Source of the DNA: Phaseolus vulgaris
Lineage: Eukaryota > Streptophyta > Magnoliopsida > Fabales > Fabaceae
Direction of reading: 5' to 3'
Assembly: GCF_000499845.2 (NCBI RefSeq)
Contig: NC_023749.2
Coordinates: 10,735,298 to 10,799,297, forward strand
DNA length: 64,000 bases
Under the pieces are notes generated by a model. That model searched no databases and was not told where the DNA came from. It saw only the letters and a program-made list of their open reading frames with translations. This document shows, in pieces, positions 12,870 to 23,739 of the stretch. The position numbers and the translations under genes are program-made. Each line of letters begins with the position of its first letter. Position 1 is the stretch's first letter.

Positions 12870-13320
12870 ATATATATTGGTAGGTAAATTAATTGATATT
12901 ATGATAATATGTGTTATTAATTGTGGTGGACCAATGACATTCTTCTTCACCCTCCTTTGCCTCTTATTTACTGTGAGGGCCAGAATAGCTTGCCTCCATC
13001 TGTTGCGGTATCCTCAGCGCCATGAGCAGGGCCACCAAGAAGGCTCCTCCTTCTCGCTTGTGACCGTTTTGTACACTAACCATTCATGTAAAACCCTTCT
13101 GACACTATGTCTCTTTGCCCTCTCTCTCATCATCATTCCATACACCATTCATATCTTACCAACATCACATTGGAGGTATAAGAAGGTCATCATCTTCTTT
13201 GCTTCTTTTTCATGCGATGCTGTCATTCGGGTTAGTTATCCTAAAAGTTTTCAGGAGATACAACTTATTACTTGCTTATCTTATAAAACAATACTACATC
13301 GTTCTATTAGTTAATGTACA
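12870..13320. other. Unrecognised, less AT-rich patch
   Basis: Base composition rises in GC between about 12925 and 13240, and plus-strand ORFs of 145 and 73 codons overlap here. Their translations are rich in Leu, Ser, Ile and His with no motif I recognise, and no flanking exon continues them. It could be a captured gene fragment or an untranslated exon. No function is proposed. Confidence 0.3.
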
Positions 13321-13378
13321 TACATTTAATATCTAATCCATCCAGATAAAATTTTCTACTCGTGTAAAAGTATATTAA

Positions 13379-13991
13379 TGTTGGAAAATCATAACTAATT
13401 CATTCTCTTTCGTATAGATACAAAATAGATTCTTGCAGAAGCAATAAACAGATAATAAAAAATAAAATAAAACAAAATAATGACACAAAAAATTTAACAT
13501 GAGAAAACTCTCGACTTGAGAAATAAAAACTCACGGGACTTAGTCAAAAAAATGTCTCTACTATGAAAGGAGAATTATAATATTTGTTTTTTTTGTGAAG
13601 ATACCACTTAATTTCACTCAAGAATGATGAAATACAATATTTCTCTATCATTTCACTAGGATTTTCTAATCTCACGCTATGGTAAGTATCTATTCTCTCA
13701 TTTCTCTTTATGTTACTTTTTTTCCCTTATTGTATCTCGTCCTTACAAGTTCTTTTTTTATAAAGAATGAGATGAATGTTTCTTCCTATAAAGATAATGA
13801 ATAATTGATGTATGTTGCATTTTCAAAATACTTAAAAATATTATCTTTAACTTTCTAGATTGAGTTTTAAAGTCTTCAAATAAATATAATCCCAAGACTT
13901 TGTAATGTCCATCATTGAATGTACTCAATGGATCAATTACCAATATTCATTGATCATAGTCTTCTATTAAATTAAGGATGGATTTCCAACA
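13379..13991. mobile_element. Solo LTR, Copia-like
   Basis: The segment starts TGTTGGAAA and ends TTTCCAACA, a perfect 9-bp terminal inverted repeat of the TG...CA type. It is flanked by ATTAA (13374-13378) and ATTAC (13992-13996), a 4-of-5 match for a 5-bp target duplication. The interior has ACATGAGAAAACTCTCGAC / AAAACTCACGGGACTT wording, which I recall from plant LTR sequences. No internal retroelement coding region lies next to it, so it is best read as the product of LTR-LTR recombination. Confidence 0.68.
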
Positions 13992-14154
13992 ATTACATAC
14001 TGATATTTAAAAATAAAATATTTATTATATAATCACTAACAAAGTTTCAGGATAACAATATGAAAAACAATTAATATATGATTATAATTTCCTTTATAAA
14101 TCGTAAGAGAATGTAATTCTTATTTAGGAAGGGAAGTGGTGCCCATTCTAAATC

Positions 14155-14250
14155 TAGATTGATATCATTCTTTTTATCTGTAACCGGGTTGAAATACCCC
14201 TAAAGTATATTTTTAATTAAATTAATTCTTTGTTGATAAAAAAAACTAAT
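14155..14250 (+). mobile_element. LINE 3' tail
   Basis: The sequence GGGTTGAAATACCCCTAAAG, then an AATTAAATTAATTCTTTGTT / GATAAAAAAA tail, matches in layout the 3' ends at about 40900-40970, 44085-44101 and 45775-45830 in this window. It is a severely 5'-truncated copy. Confidence 0.5.
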
Positions 14251-14474
14251 ATTTTAAGAATGACTTTTAAATTTTAAATTAATAGCAATTTGAAATATAA
14301 GTTATTGTGAATTCACAAAATATTTTCAACGTAATGTAACCTTCTCTATTCTAACATGAGAATACAAATTAATTAAAAATTATATTTATATGGTTGTAAA
14401 AATATTATTTTCCTATCTTATATTTGATTGGTATTAGTCCTTATATATAACTAAAAATACAAATTTCCTGAAAA

Positions 14475-14512
<38 letters not shown>

Positions 14513-16246
14513 CTTTTTTATAACATTTTAACAAATATGAAAATAAATTAGCTCACTTCACATTGAAAAGAAAAATACTTAATTCCAAGAAAGTTACATT
14601 CTTATTCTATCTAACTAAACTATATCTTCTATCTTAATTATTTTAAAATTCAAAATATATTCGTGAGAATATAAAAAGTTCCTTTATAAAATATATAAAA
14701 ACGAAATCACTATTATTTTTAGATATATTTATAAATAATATTTCAATTATACTAAAAAAAAATATTTTACTCATGACAAAAATCTGTCAGTAAATAAAAA
14801 TTGCCAACGAAAAAATATTAGAAAAATCCATCAATAATTAGTAATATTTTGTTTAATTTAATAATGAAATTTATCAACATATAATATTGACGCTTAATTA
14901 CGGATGAATTTTATGATATTTAATTTTTATTTTTTATTTTTTAATTTTTAGATCCATCGGTAAAATTCGTTGGTACTGACAGACATAAAACTTTCGGTAA
15001 TTTCACCCGTCAGTAATTAAAAAATTATCGACAAACACACACATCAATAATTTTCCAATTGATAAATTAATAATTTCTTATAATGTTAAGATGTGATTCA
15101 AGTGTATTATCAATTTTAAACAAACATCAAAGAATGTAAAATATTTATTCATTCATATTTAACAAAGTATACAAAAAATTGTTTTTATATTTGACAATGT
15201 AAAAATATTATATTGAACAATTGTTGATTGATAGATACATTGGTTTAAAGCTTAATATCATATCTAAAAACTTTTATAGATAATGTACATGCTTTAAAAT
15301 AATATTTGAACTAGGTAAAATTATTAGAAGATATTATGATAGAAAAAATATTGTATTGGGAGGTGAGTGACTCTAAGGGTGCCTTAATTAAAAGGTAAGG
15401 TAAAGCAAATACATGGATAAAAGGAGTTGCGACAGCTTTTTGGTGATTTCCTTGATGCATCTTAATTATTGTTGGAAGGGATATTTATTTACAACAAGAT
15501 ATGGTATCGTTGGTTGTTGTTGGTTGGAAACAACTTGGTTTCTAACATATATCAAATCTATGAAACAAGAAAGATGCATTTAGCTTTTATCAAATCATTG
15601 TACAGTATTGCTTCACATAAATCAACCCAAGTTCGGGTCCAAGTCATTCAGGATGTTTCTGCCGATGGTTAGTTCATAAAGCTGATAAGAATTGGTGATT
15701 GTCTCCAACAGTACACGATACATGTTATGTTACTACAAAAATAGAATTGTTTTTTGAATGAGTAAAAAGCGCATATGAGCTTTTGGTAAAAGTGTTATAT
15801 ATCTAGAAATGTTTAAACCCATTAGCTTTTGATTATGCTCGTTAATGGAATTTCTATTTATTGTTTTGGTATGGGAATGGAATATACCAGATACCAAAAG
15901 TACGATGAATTTATAATATATAAATAGAATAATTTTTATTTTATAAATTAGTTTTATAAAAATAAATAAATTTTAAATTTATTTTTTAATATATATTATA
16001 ATACATTTTAATAAAATTTGTTGAGAATTGAACTAGTAATAAATATATATTTATTATAGTCTTATTACATATTTTAATCAATAAATTAAATTTAAACTTA
16101 CTTTTTATTAAAAAAATTCGTGATGTTAGAAAAATATATCGATTTTATCACTTGCGAGAATTTTGTTATGGAGATCACTTGCAAAATAAGATATATTTTT
16201 TCAGACTTCCTTTTATTAAGGTCAATCTTACATCTTTCTAGGATTC
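14251..16246. other. AT-rich intergenic DNA with a (TA)n tract and a degenerate CACTA-like relic
   Basis: A (TA)n microsatellite lies at about 14477-14509. Between about 14747 and 15090 the sequence has CACTA-relic wording (TACTCATGACAAAAATCTGT at the left, AATAATTTCTTATAATG at the right; ATAATATTGACGCTTAATTA resembles ATAATATTGACGGATAAATA near 12670), but with no intact ends. Between 15360 and 15900 is a slightly less AT-rich, unrecognised stretch. No gene is supported. Confidence 0.4.
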
Positions 16247-16249
16247 AAC
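16247..16249. repeat. Target-site duplication of CACTA-1, left copy (AAC)
   Basis: AAC immediately precedes the CACTA terminus at 16250 and is repeated at 23737-23739. Confidence 0.88.
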
Positions 16250-16334
16250 CACTAGTGCAAAATGAAGAAAAGACTGTTATTTATTTAGTGCCGTTTTGCG
16301 CTTACACGCATTTCGTAAAAAATGCGGAGACATT

Positions 16335-16500
16335 TTTGAAATTATGTTGATTTACAAATGCGGCTATTGGTAAAACCGCATTTGTAAATCCAAGCGCTCT
16401 AATTTACAAATGCGGCTTTACCAATAGCCGCATTTGTAAATCAAAACGCTAGGTTTACAAATGCGACTTTACCTAATAGCCGCAGTTGTAAATCTTTTTT
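16335..16500. repeat. CACTA-1 left subterminal inverted-repeat array
   Basis: At least three hairpin-forming pairs of the type TTTACAAATGCGGC ... GCCGCATTTGTAAA occur with a core CTATTGGTAAA / TTTACCAATAG. In En/Spm such arrays are the binding sites of the TNPA protein. The role is inferred from the family. Confidence 0.85.
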
Positions 16501-17160
16501 ACCCTAACATTTGGAGCGCACCACATTTTTTCATACTTTCTTTCTCCTCTCCGCGTTTCCTTTCATTGTTCCTGCTCCGTTCCAACTCGCGTTTGCGCCA
16601 TTTCTGCTCCATTCAATTTGTTCTTCTCAGCGTTTGCGTTATTTCTGCTCCATGTAAGTTCTTCGTCCTCATCGTTTTGTGCTGCACCGAATGTATACAA
16701 AAAATTTTCGTTTTTCTTTGGTCTGGTAGTTATTGTTACATTGCCTTCGTGTTCGATGGGTTTTTCTCTTTGCTCTGTCGCAACTTCATTGTCTGCCACT
16801 GCCTTCGCTGTCGCCGCCCCCGCTTCTGCTCCTTGTGCACTCTTCACCAACGAAGCCTTCTCACACAAGGTTGGTGGGTTTTTTAAATTTTTTGATTTTT
16901 TTGAATGTTATGAATTTGTTTTTTTTATGTATTAATTATAATTTTTATTTTTTAAAATTTATATTATTCAGTAATTATTATAATTTGTACTTATGTTATG
17001 TTAGTTGTTAGTTTTGAATAGAATTATCGTTGTTGTATTGAGTCTGAGGGTGTTCGACCCTCGGCAATAATACGTGCTGGAATTGAGTCCGAGGGTGTTC
17101 GACCCTCGGCAAACATGTGAGATAGAACCCTGATTCTGAATGATTATTGTAGAATATATA
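16501..17160 (+). promoter_or_regulatory. CACTA-1 transposase promoter/5' leader with probable intron
   Basis: A C/T-rich, relatively GC-rich stretch (about 16510-16868) resembles a non-coding first exon. It ends at CACACAAG/GTTGG, a plausible donor at 16869-16871, followed by a T-rich intron-like stretch. ORFs in several frames here (Ser/Cys/Phe-rich or the reverse Ala-rich frame) have no domain and are not called. Two GC-rich hairpins follow at 17044-17109. Confidence 0.45.
17044..17109. repeat. Tandem pair of GC-rich hairpins upstream of TNP2
   Basis: CCGAGGGTGTTCGACCCTCGG (17089-17109) is an 8-bp stem with a 5-base loop. A copy with one mismatch in the stem lies at 17044-17064. The two are 45 bases apart, and flanking bases (GAGT before, CAA after) are also shared, so this is a 45-bp tandem duplication. 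Confidence 0.9.
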
Positions 17161-20100
17161 ATGGATCGAAATTGGATGAATTTTGTTTGTATAAGTGAGG
17201 AGTACGAAAGAGGAGTAGAAGAATTTATACAATTTGCACAACGTAATGCGATTAATAGTGGTCATGATGGAGCAAAAATCAGGTGTCCGTGCGTTAATTG
17301 TTTGAATGGAAGGATACTGGATGTTAATATAATGAGGGAGCACCAGCTATGTGATTGGTTTCTTCGATCTTATACAACTTGGACATGGCATGGTGAATTA
17401 TTAAATTTACCACGTGTTTCCGTAACTGAAGAATACGTGGGGTCCACCATGGATGAAGCAGTACACGATGATATAGATGATGATCAATTGGAGGACATGA
17501 TTCGTGATGTAGGAGTTGAGTCTTTTGCAAAAGCGCATGGATATGGAAGTATGTCAAGCGATGCAGAGACTCCATTGTATCCTAGATCAACTAACTTCAC
17601 ACGGTTGTCGGTGGTGTTAAGATTGATGAATTTGAAGGCAATAAATGGATGGACTGATAAAAGCTTCACGAAATTGCTTCAGTTGTTGAAGGATATGCTT
17701 CCAGAGGGAAATACTCTACCTAATCATAATTATGAGGCCAAAAAGATTCTTTGTCCAATGGGTATGGAGTATAAAAAGATACATGCATGTCCTAATGATT
17801 GTATATTATACCGAAAAGATTTTGAATTGTTGAAAAGTTGTCCGAGGTGTGGGTTATCACATTATAAGTTGAAACAAAAAGATGATGATACTATTGAAGA
17901 TATAGAAAAGCATGGACCCCCAATGAAGGTTATGTGGTATCTTCTCATCATTCCAAGGATGAAGCGTTTGTTTGCAAACCCAAACAATGCTAAGAATCTT
18001 AGATGGCATGTAGATGAGAGGAAATGTGATGGCATGTACCGACATCTAGCTGATTCTATTCAATGGAAGAAATTTGATGATGAGTTTCCAGAGTTTGGTA
18101 AAGAATCAAGAAATATCTGACTTGGTTTAGCTACAGACAGAATGAATCCATTTGGTAATATGAGTACAAATCACAGTTCATGGCCTGTTTTACTAGTTAT
18201 TTACAACTTACCTCCTGGATTGTGCATGAAGCGAAAATACATGATGTTGTCTATGATGATATCCGGTCTGAAACAGCCAAGGAATGATATTGATGTATAT
18301 CTAAGTCCTCTAATTGAAGATTTGAAGTTAATGTGGGACCAGGGTGTTGAAGTATTTGACGGATTTGCTAATGAAACTTTCAAGCTTCATGCCATGTTAT
18401 TTTGCACCATCAATGACTTTCCAGCATATGGTAACTTATCAGGCTATAGTGTTAAGGGTCATAAAGCATGTCCAATATGCGAAGAAGACACTGCTTCTCA
18501 ACAATTGAAACGTGGAAGGAAAACAATATATCTTCGACATCAGAGGTTTCTTAGAAGTCATCATCCTTACCGGAGGTTGAAAAAAGCCTTTAATGGACAC
18601 CAAGAGGCTAGTGGTCCACCAACTCCATTAACCGGTGTTGAGGTTTACGAAAAGGTAAATAACATAGACCACACCTTCGGTAAGTAAAAAAAAGTCATAT
18701 GTGAGAAACATTTGGAAGAAGAAATCAATCTTCTTTAATCTTCCGTACTGGTCGAGGTTAGAAGTCAGACATTGTATAGATGTAATGCATGTTGAGAAGA
18801 ATGTGTGTGATAACTTAATTGGTACACTTCTTAACATTAACGGGAAGACGAAGGATGGTCTAAATGCTCGTTTAGATTTGATTGAGATGAACGTACATAT
18901 TTGTCCCCAGCCTGTTACACAATGTCAAAAGATGAAAAAATTAGTTTTTGTCAATGTCTAAAGGGTGTGAAACTGCCACAAGGACATTCCTCAAATGTGA
19001 AGAGCCTAGTGTCAATGCAAGATTTGAAGTTAATTGGGTTGAAGTATCATGATTGTCACATCTTGATGCAACAGTTGTTGCCGGTAGCTATCTGTGGGAT
19101 CTTACCAAAAAATGTTAGACATACCATAACCCGTTTTTGCTCATTCTTCTCTTCCATCTGTTGTAAAGTCATTGATCCCTCAAAACTAGATGAACTTCAA
19201 AATGAAATTGTTGTTATCTTGTGTGAATTGGAGATGTTTTTTCCTCCATCTTTTTTTGACATTATGGTTCATCTAGTGATGCATCTGGTAAGAGAGGTTA
19301 AATTGTGTGGACTAGTGTACTTAAGATGGATGTATCCTGTTGAGCGATATATGAAAATTTTGAAAGGTTATGTGAAAAATCATTATCGTCCAGAGGCTTC
19401 AATGATTGAAAGGTACATAGCTGAAGAAAGTATTGAATTTTGTGAGTACATGACAAAAGCAAATCCAATAGGTCTTCCAGCTAATTCATGGCACCACAGG
19501 CGTTCTACAAGTAAATGTTTATGTGGTGTGAATATTGCAAGCAAATCTCGGTCATAAGTCTTGCAAGCACATTTGTACATATGGAATAACACAGATGAAG
19601 TTATACCTTACATAGAAGCTCATAAAGCCATTGTGAAGGCAAATAACCCAAGACAAGCAGAGAAATGGGTCTTGATGGAACATAATAGAACTTTCATGCC
19701 TTGGTTTAAAGATGAGGTGTTCAAGGATTCAACGGCATCAGAGACCTTGACCTGGTTGGCTGCTGGATTGAAGTTTGATGTCATCTCAAGTACAACGTAC
19801 GAAGTGAATAATTGTATATTTTACACGAAGTCCATGGATGAAAAGAGTACAGTTCAAAATTCTGGTGTTACTCTTGAAGCCGAGTCAATGCAGTTTTCGA
19901 CTTCGAAAGATACAAATCCAGTACTTGGATCAATGGCATACTATGGGTTTATAGAAGAGATATGGGAGGTTGACTACACTAAGTTTTTCGTTTCAGTTTT
20001 CAAGTGTAAATGGGTTGACAATAAAAGTGGGGTTAAAATTGATGATCAGGATTCACACTAGTGGACTTTCGAAAGATAAGGTATCGAGATGAGTCATTTA

Positions 20101-20303
20101 TAATGGTTCAACAAGCATCTCAAGTTTTCTACGTGAAAGATCCTACGTCAGAACATTGGTATGTCGTTTTACACGGGAAAAAACAAGGGGAGGCCATAGA
20201 TGATATTGAAAATGGTGACCTCCGTTCATTCACACCAATGATAATTAATAAAGATGACGATGTACTTGATGATGTACATGCAACCCGTAAAGACCACAGT
20301 TAA
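17161..20303 (+). pseudogene. TNP2-like transposase of CACTA-1 (broken)
   Basis: The start MDRNWMNF at 17161 opens the transposase-associated domain (RCPCVNC and HGE within the first 90 residues). A region with PLYPRSTNF, LKAINGWTDKSF and HACPNDCILYRKDFE follows, then the Transposase_21 catalytic part (MLFCTINDFPAYGNLSGY, IDVMHVEKNVCDN), then DUF4218-like and DUF4216-like regions (YHDCHILMQQLLPV; FFVSVFKCKWVDN). In En/Spm this protein cuts and joins the element ends in the nucleus. Lesions: TGA at 18118-18120 in place of the Arg of the usual NVRLGLATDGMNPFG run, a stop at 18685-18687, a frameshift near 18900, TAA at 19555-19557, and a frameshift near 20050. Gene order and composition are otherwise intact, so inactivation looks fairly recent. 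Family assignment is certain. Confidence 0.92.
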
Positions 20304-20436
20304 GGAATTTACATATGAACATTCAACCCACATGCAACCCGTAAATAAGCATTTAGAATTTTATGTATTATTTTTATATGATTTTAATTCGATGCAGATT
20401 AACTAATGCATGTTACCTAATTTTTTTAACAGAGAC

Positions 20437-23314
20437 ATGGATGACGATCAGACGACACTCAGACCTCGATCCGGATGAGGCAGCAGAGGACCTACTAGAT
20501 TGAAGCGTCTCGCATTGAGACGTGCTTCTGGTGAGAAGACACGTGTTGACATTGACGTCAACACTGGAGTGGCTTTTGGTCCTAAAGCAGATCAGTTTAT
20601 GAGCTATCTTGGAGTTGTTTCTCGTGAGAGGCTCTCCATTTTGATTAATTCATGGGATGAGGTGTTAGAGGTCGATCGCAACATGATCTGGGAGGATGTT
20701 CTGGTAAGCTTTACATTTTGATATAATGCTTTTTAATATTCATTGATTAATTTTAATTTGGTGATGTTATTTTCCAGGCAAACTTTGAAATTCCTGATGT
20801 GGAACCGCTTCGATCAGAGATTATATCCAATATCGAACTTAAATTTCGTACCTTAAGTCAAGACTAACTTCGAGATACGTATTTGGCGACCTTAAAGACG
20901 AAAATCCATGTTTAAAGTACAAACATATTGATGAAGAGACATGGCGTCTTTTTAAAGAAAGCCGTCAAAATGAGGCTTGGATGGTAAGTGAAGTAACTTA
21001 ACTTTTTTTATTTATATAACATTAATAAGTTTATCTTATTTACTTCACTTTGTTTATTTCAATTATGACAGGAACGTCGGAAGAAAGTTCAAGAGATAGC
21101 TTTGAAGAATGTTACCCCGCACGTAATATCTCGTTCAGGGTATCGAAAACTTGAGCAAGCACTAATGGTGGAAAAGGAGCAATCTAAACAGGGGACGTCA
21201 TCTGAGAATGTGGAAAAGGGTCACTTCTCCTCCATCACCACCTTTTCGCCATGTAAAATGGAAGAGAGCCCGAATTAAAAAGTCGGGTGCACCAAGTTTT
21301 GAGCAATCCGGGGTTATCATCGAAAAAATTGTAAGTTATTTTTGTTATTTTCATTTATATTAAAGCATTAATTGTATTAAAAACTGATATGATTTTTGTC
21401 TCTTGCAGGATTCCTTGGAATCCGACGGTAAATTTGTGGCTGAAGGTCGTCACGATATCCTGATTGAAGCAATTGGACGACCTGAGCACTATGGTCGTGT
21501 TCGTGCAACTGGACAAGGGGATGGAATTAAACTATATTTTGGAGTTTCAGAACGACAGTCCTCCTCCTCCAAAGAGAGCGAAACTCAAATGAAGACTAAG
21601 ATACGTGAAGAATTAATTGAGGAGATGAGAAAGGAGACTGATTTGATGCGGCTAGAGATGAGAAAGGAGAATGATCGAATGCGACAAGAGTTTCTATCGC
21701 AACAACTTTGTGCTGAACCGATTCAACCCCTTGTTAGTCCCACTCCCAAGAGCACAAAGGGGAGTTGTGCGGCTCCTACAACATCAAGGGATGATATTGG
21801 GCAGACGAGGGAATGTGAGCTACTGGTAGCGGGTAGCAAACTTCCTCGGGTGGTGGCCCTTGGAAAAGTCTATGAAGAGGCCACCACCTTACATAACGTT
21901 CCTCTCTCCCCTGATGTGGCGAAGGTAACAGTTGAAAAAGTACGAGTACCTGATGCTCGTGTTCCACTACCTTCAGATGAGGTAACCACTGTGGCCGATG
22001 CATTTCAGACATTCGTTGCCTAGCCCAGAGACCTCATTCGATTTATGCCCCCAACCTAATGAATAATTTCATTTCATTATATTAATTTTTATTTATATTT
22101 ATATATTACATATAATTTAATACAAATATTCTTTATCTTGTAGAAACCTTTTCGGAAACCAAGTCTGGAGAAGAAGCGTGAGGTTCCAGTTGACGATCCT
22201 ATAGCTTCCTTACGTCTCATTGCTGGTCTGATTGGTAATGAACCTTTTGCAATTCTGTGGGATGATACGTTTTTTCAAATAAACACTGAACTGCCACTAA
22301 TGATGTACAACACAAATTTATTAGAATTTGTATCTGGGAAGCAGGAGCTCAATATAAATATAATTCAATTTTTTATGATGTAAGTATCTTTACCAATTAT
22401 TCAATTTACTTTATGTTAAATTATTATTGATTATGCTTTAACTAATAACTTGTAGGTTTTTGCATGGAGTCTGTCTCACTGAGGGGAGGGAAAATGTGTA
22501 TGGATTCTTAGATCCTGCATATACTAATCCCGTTGGACCAAGGTCATATGAGACCCAAGCATACATCACTAACACCCTGGAAAAAGAGGGAAAACAAATT
22601 TATTTATGCCCTTATATTAATGAGTAAGTTTAATTATATGTCATCCATTATTACTATTTCATGTTTTAAATATTTACTAACTCTTTTCATGGATGATATA
22701 AGCATCATTGGTAGTTACTTGTCTTATCAATGGTTGATAAGAGTGTTGTGTGGTTATGTTCCCACTCAAGAAGATACCCACAAATTTTAAGAATATCATT
22801 GATACGTAAGTACACTATAAACTTAACTTTGTATGTTACTAATTAACCATCTACTAACAAGGTTTTTTGTATTATTAACCAGTTCATGGCATCGATATCC
22901 TAAAAGGTCGATCCAGTTCAAATAATTTGAATTGGATAAGAATAAAGGTTTGTAATTTTATTCATTCTCTTATCATTGTTTATCAATATATATACTAACT
23001 TTTACTTTTTATTGGATTATAGTGTAATAAACAACCAGGAAGCTATGAGTGTGACTATTACATTATGCAATGGATGATTACCATTGTAAGACTAGGCCTT
23101 CAAAATGATTGGAAAGAGGTAACATGATATGTTAAATTATTTTTATTATTCTTGAACGTATATGTATCTTAAAACTAATTTATGTCAACCATATTTTGAG
23201 ATGCAGTTCTTCATGGATGAAGCATCAATGACTTCGGATGCCATAGAATATGTGAGACATTCTTGGTCCACATGTTTCATAAATTTTTATAACTCTAGGA
23301 TAGTTGATCAATAG
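20437..23314 (+). pseudogene. Transposase_24 (Ptta/En/Spm) gene running into a ULP1-like protease region (CACTA-1)
   Basis: Exons inferred from GT-AG sites: 20437-20703, 20778-20983, 21072-21330, 21409-22023, 22144-22379, 22456-22623 and further short ones to the stop at 23312-23314. The first four give a Transposase_24-like protein (NEAWMERRKK, EGRHDILIEAIGRPEHYGRV) with a coiled-coil-like Glu/Arg/Met stretch near 21595-21700. After 22144 the translation changes character: PIASLRLIAG, FLHGVCLTEG, SWHRYPKRS, PGSYECDYYIMQWM. This matches the C48 (ULP1/SUMO protease) region often fused to plant CACTA genes, with a possible catalytic Cys in ECDYY at about 23048. Lesions include TGA at 20476-20478, a stop near 20864, stops near 21277-21300 and TAG at 22021, unless the last is bypassed by splicing. 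Whether both parts form one transcript is inferred. Confidence 0.75.
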
Positions 23315-23477
23315 TGTAGGGATTATATGTAATTTGATTACTTGTTTGTAATGTACATTTTGATTCTCTGAATTTATCTCTATATTTATGTATTTGTCTG
23401 GCTGGGTACATTTTGATCTATAAACAGGTTAATTTATATGGGTTTGGGACAAAACAGATTGCACTAAAAAAAAACAC

Positions 23478-23712
23478 TATTTACAAGTGCGGTTATTTAC
23501 CAAAGTCGCATTTGTAAATCAAGTGCATGATTTACAAATGCGGTTATTACCAGAGCCACATTCGTAAACCCTAAACCCCTAAACCCCCTCACCTCATTCA
23601 GAAGAATATACAAATGCGGCTATATAGCCGCATTTGTATCTCTCTGATTTACGAATGCGAGTTGATCAAATGCGGTTCTATAGCCGCATTTGTAAATGTA
23701 AAATAACCGCAT
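23478..23712. repeat. CACTA-1 right subterminal inverted-repeat array
   Basis: Repeats of TTTACAAATGCGG and its inverse CCGCATTTGTAAA mirror the left array. A short CCCTAAACCCCTAAACCCCC run, telomere-like, sits inside at about 23569-23588. Confidence 0.85.
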
Positions 23713-23736
23713 TTGATTAGCATTTTTAGGCTAGTG

Positions 23737-23739
23737 AAC
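23737..23739. repeat. Target-site duplication of CACTA-1, right copy (AAC)
   Basis: AAC directly follows the TAGTG terminus and matches 16247-16249. Confidence 0.88.

Larger units (their letters stand above)
16250..23736 (+). mobile_element. CACTA-1: complete but decayed CACTA (En/Spm) transposon
   Basis: The left end is CACTAGTGCAAAATG and the right end CATTTTTAGGCTAGTG, an imperfect inverted pair with canonical CACTA/TAGTG outermost bases. The 3-bp direct repeat AAC flanks both sides. Inside each end is an array of the subterminal motif TTTACAAATGCGG in both orientations (about 16335-16495 and 23478-23712). A TNP2-like gene (17161-20303) and a second gene with Transposase_24-like and ULP1-like regions (20437-23314) are both in plus orientation. 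The span is 7487 bp. Both genes carry stop codons or frameshifts, so the copy should be unable to mobilise itself. Confidence 0.95.

Noticed and set aside
16461..17011. Several overlapping ORFs of 90-140 codons before the CACTA-1 transposase
   Set aside because: The frames conflict, composition follows a C/T-rich leader, and no domain is recognisable. The position fits an untranslated exon.
23569..23588. CCCTAAACCCC run as a telomeric remnant
   Set aside because: It is two units only and lies inside the subterminal array of CACTA-1, so it is element sequence.
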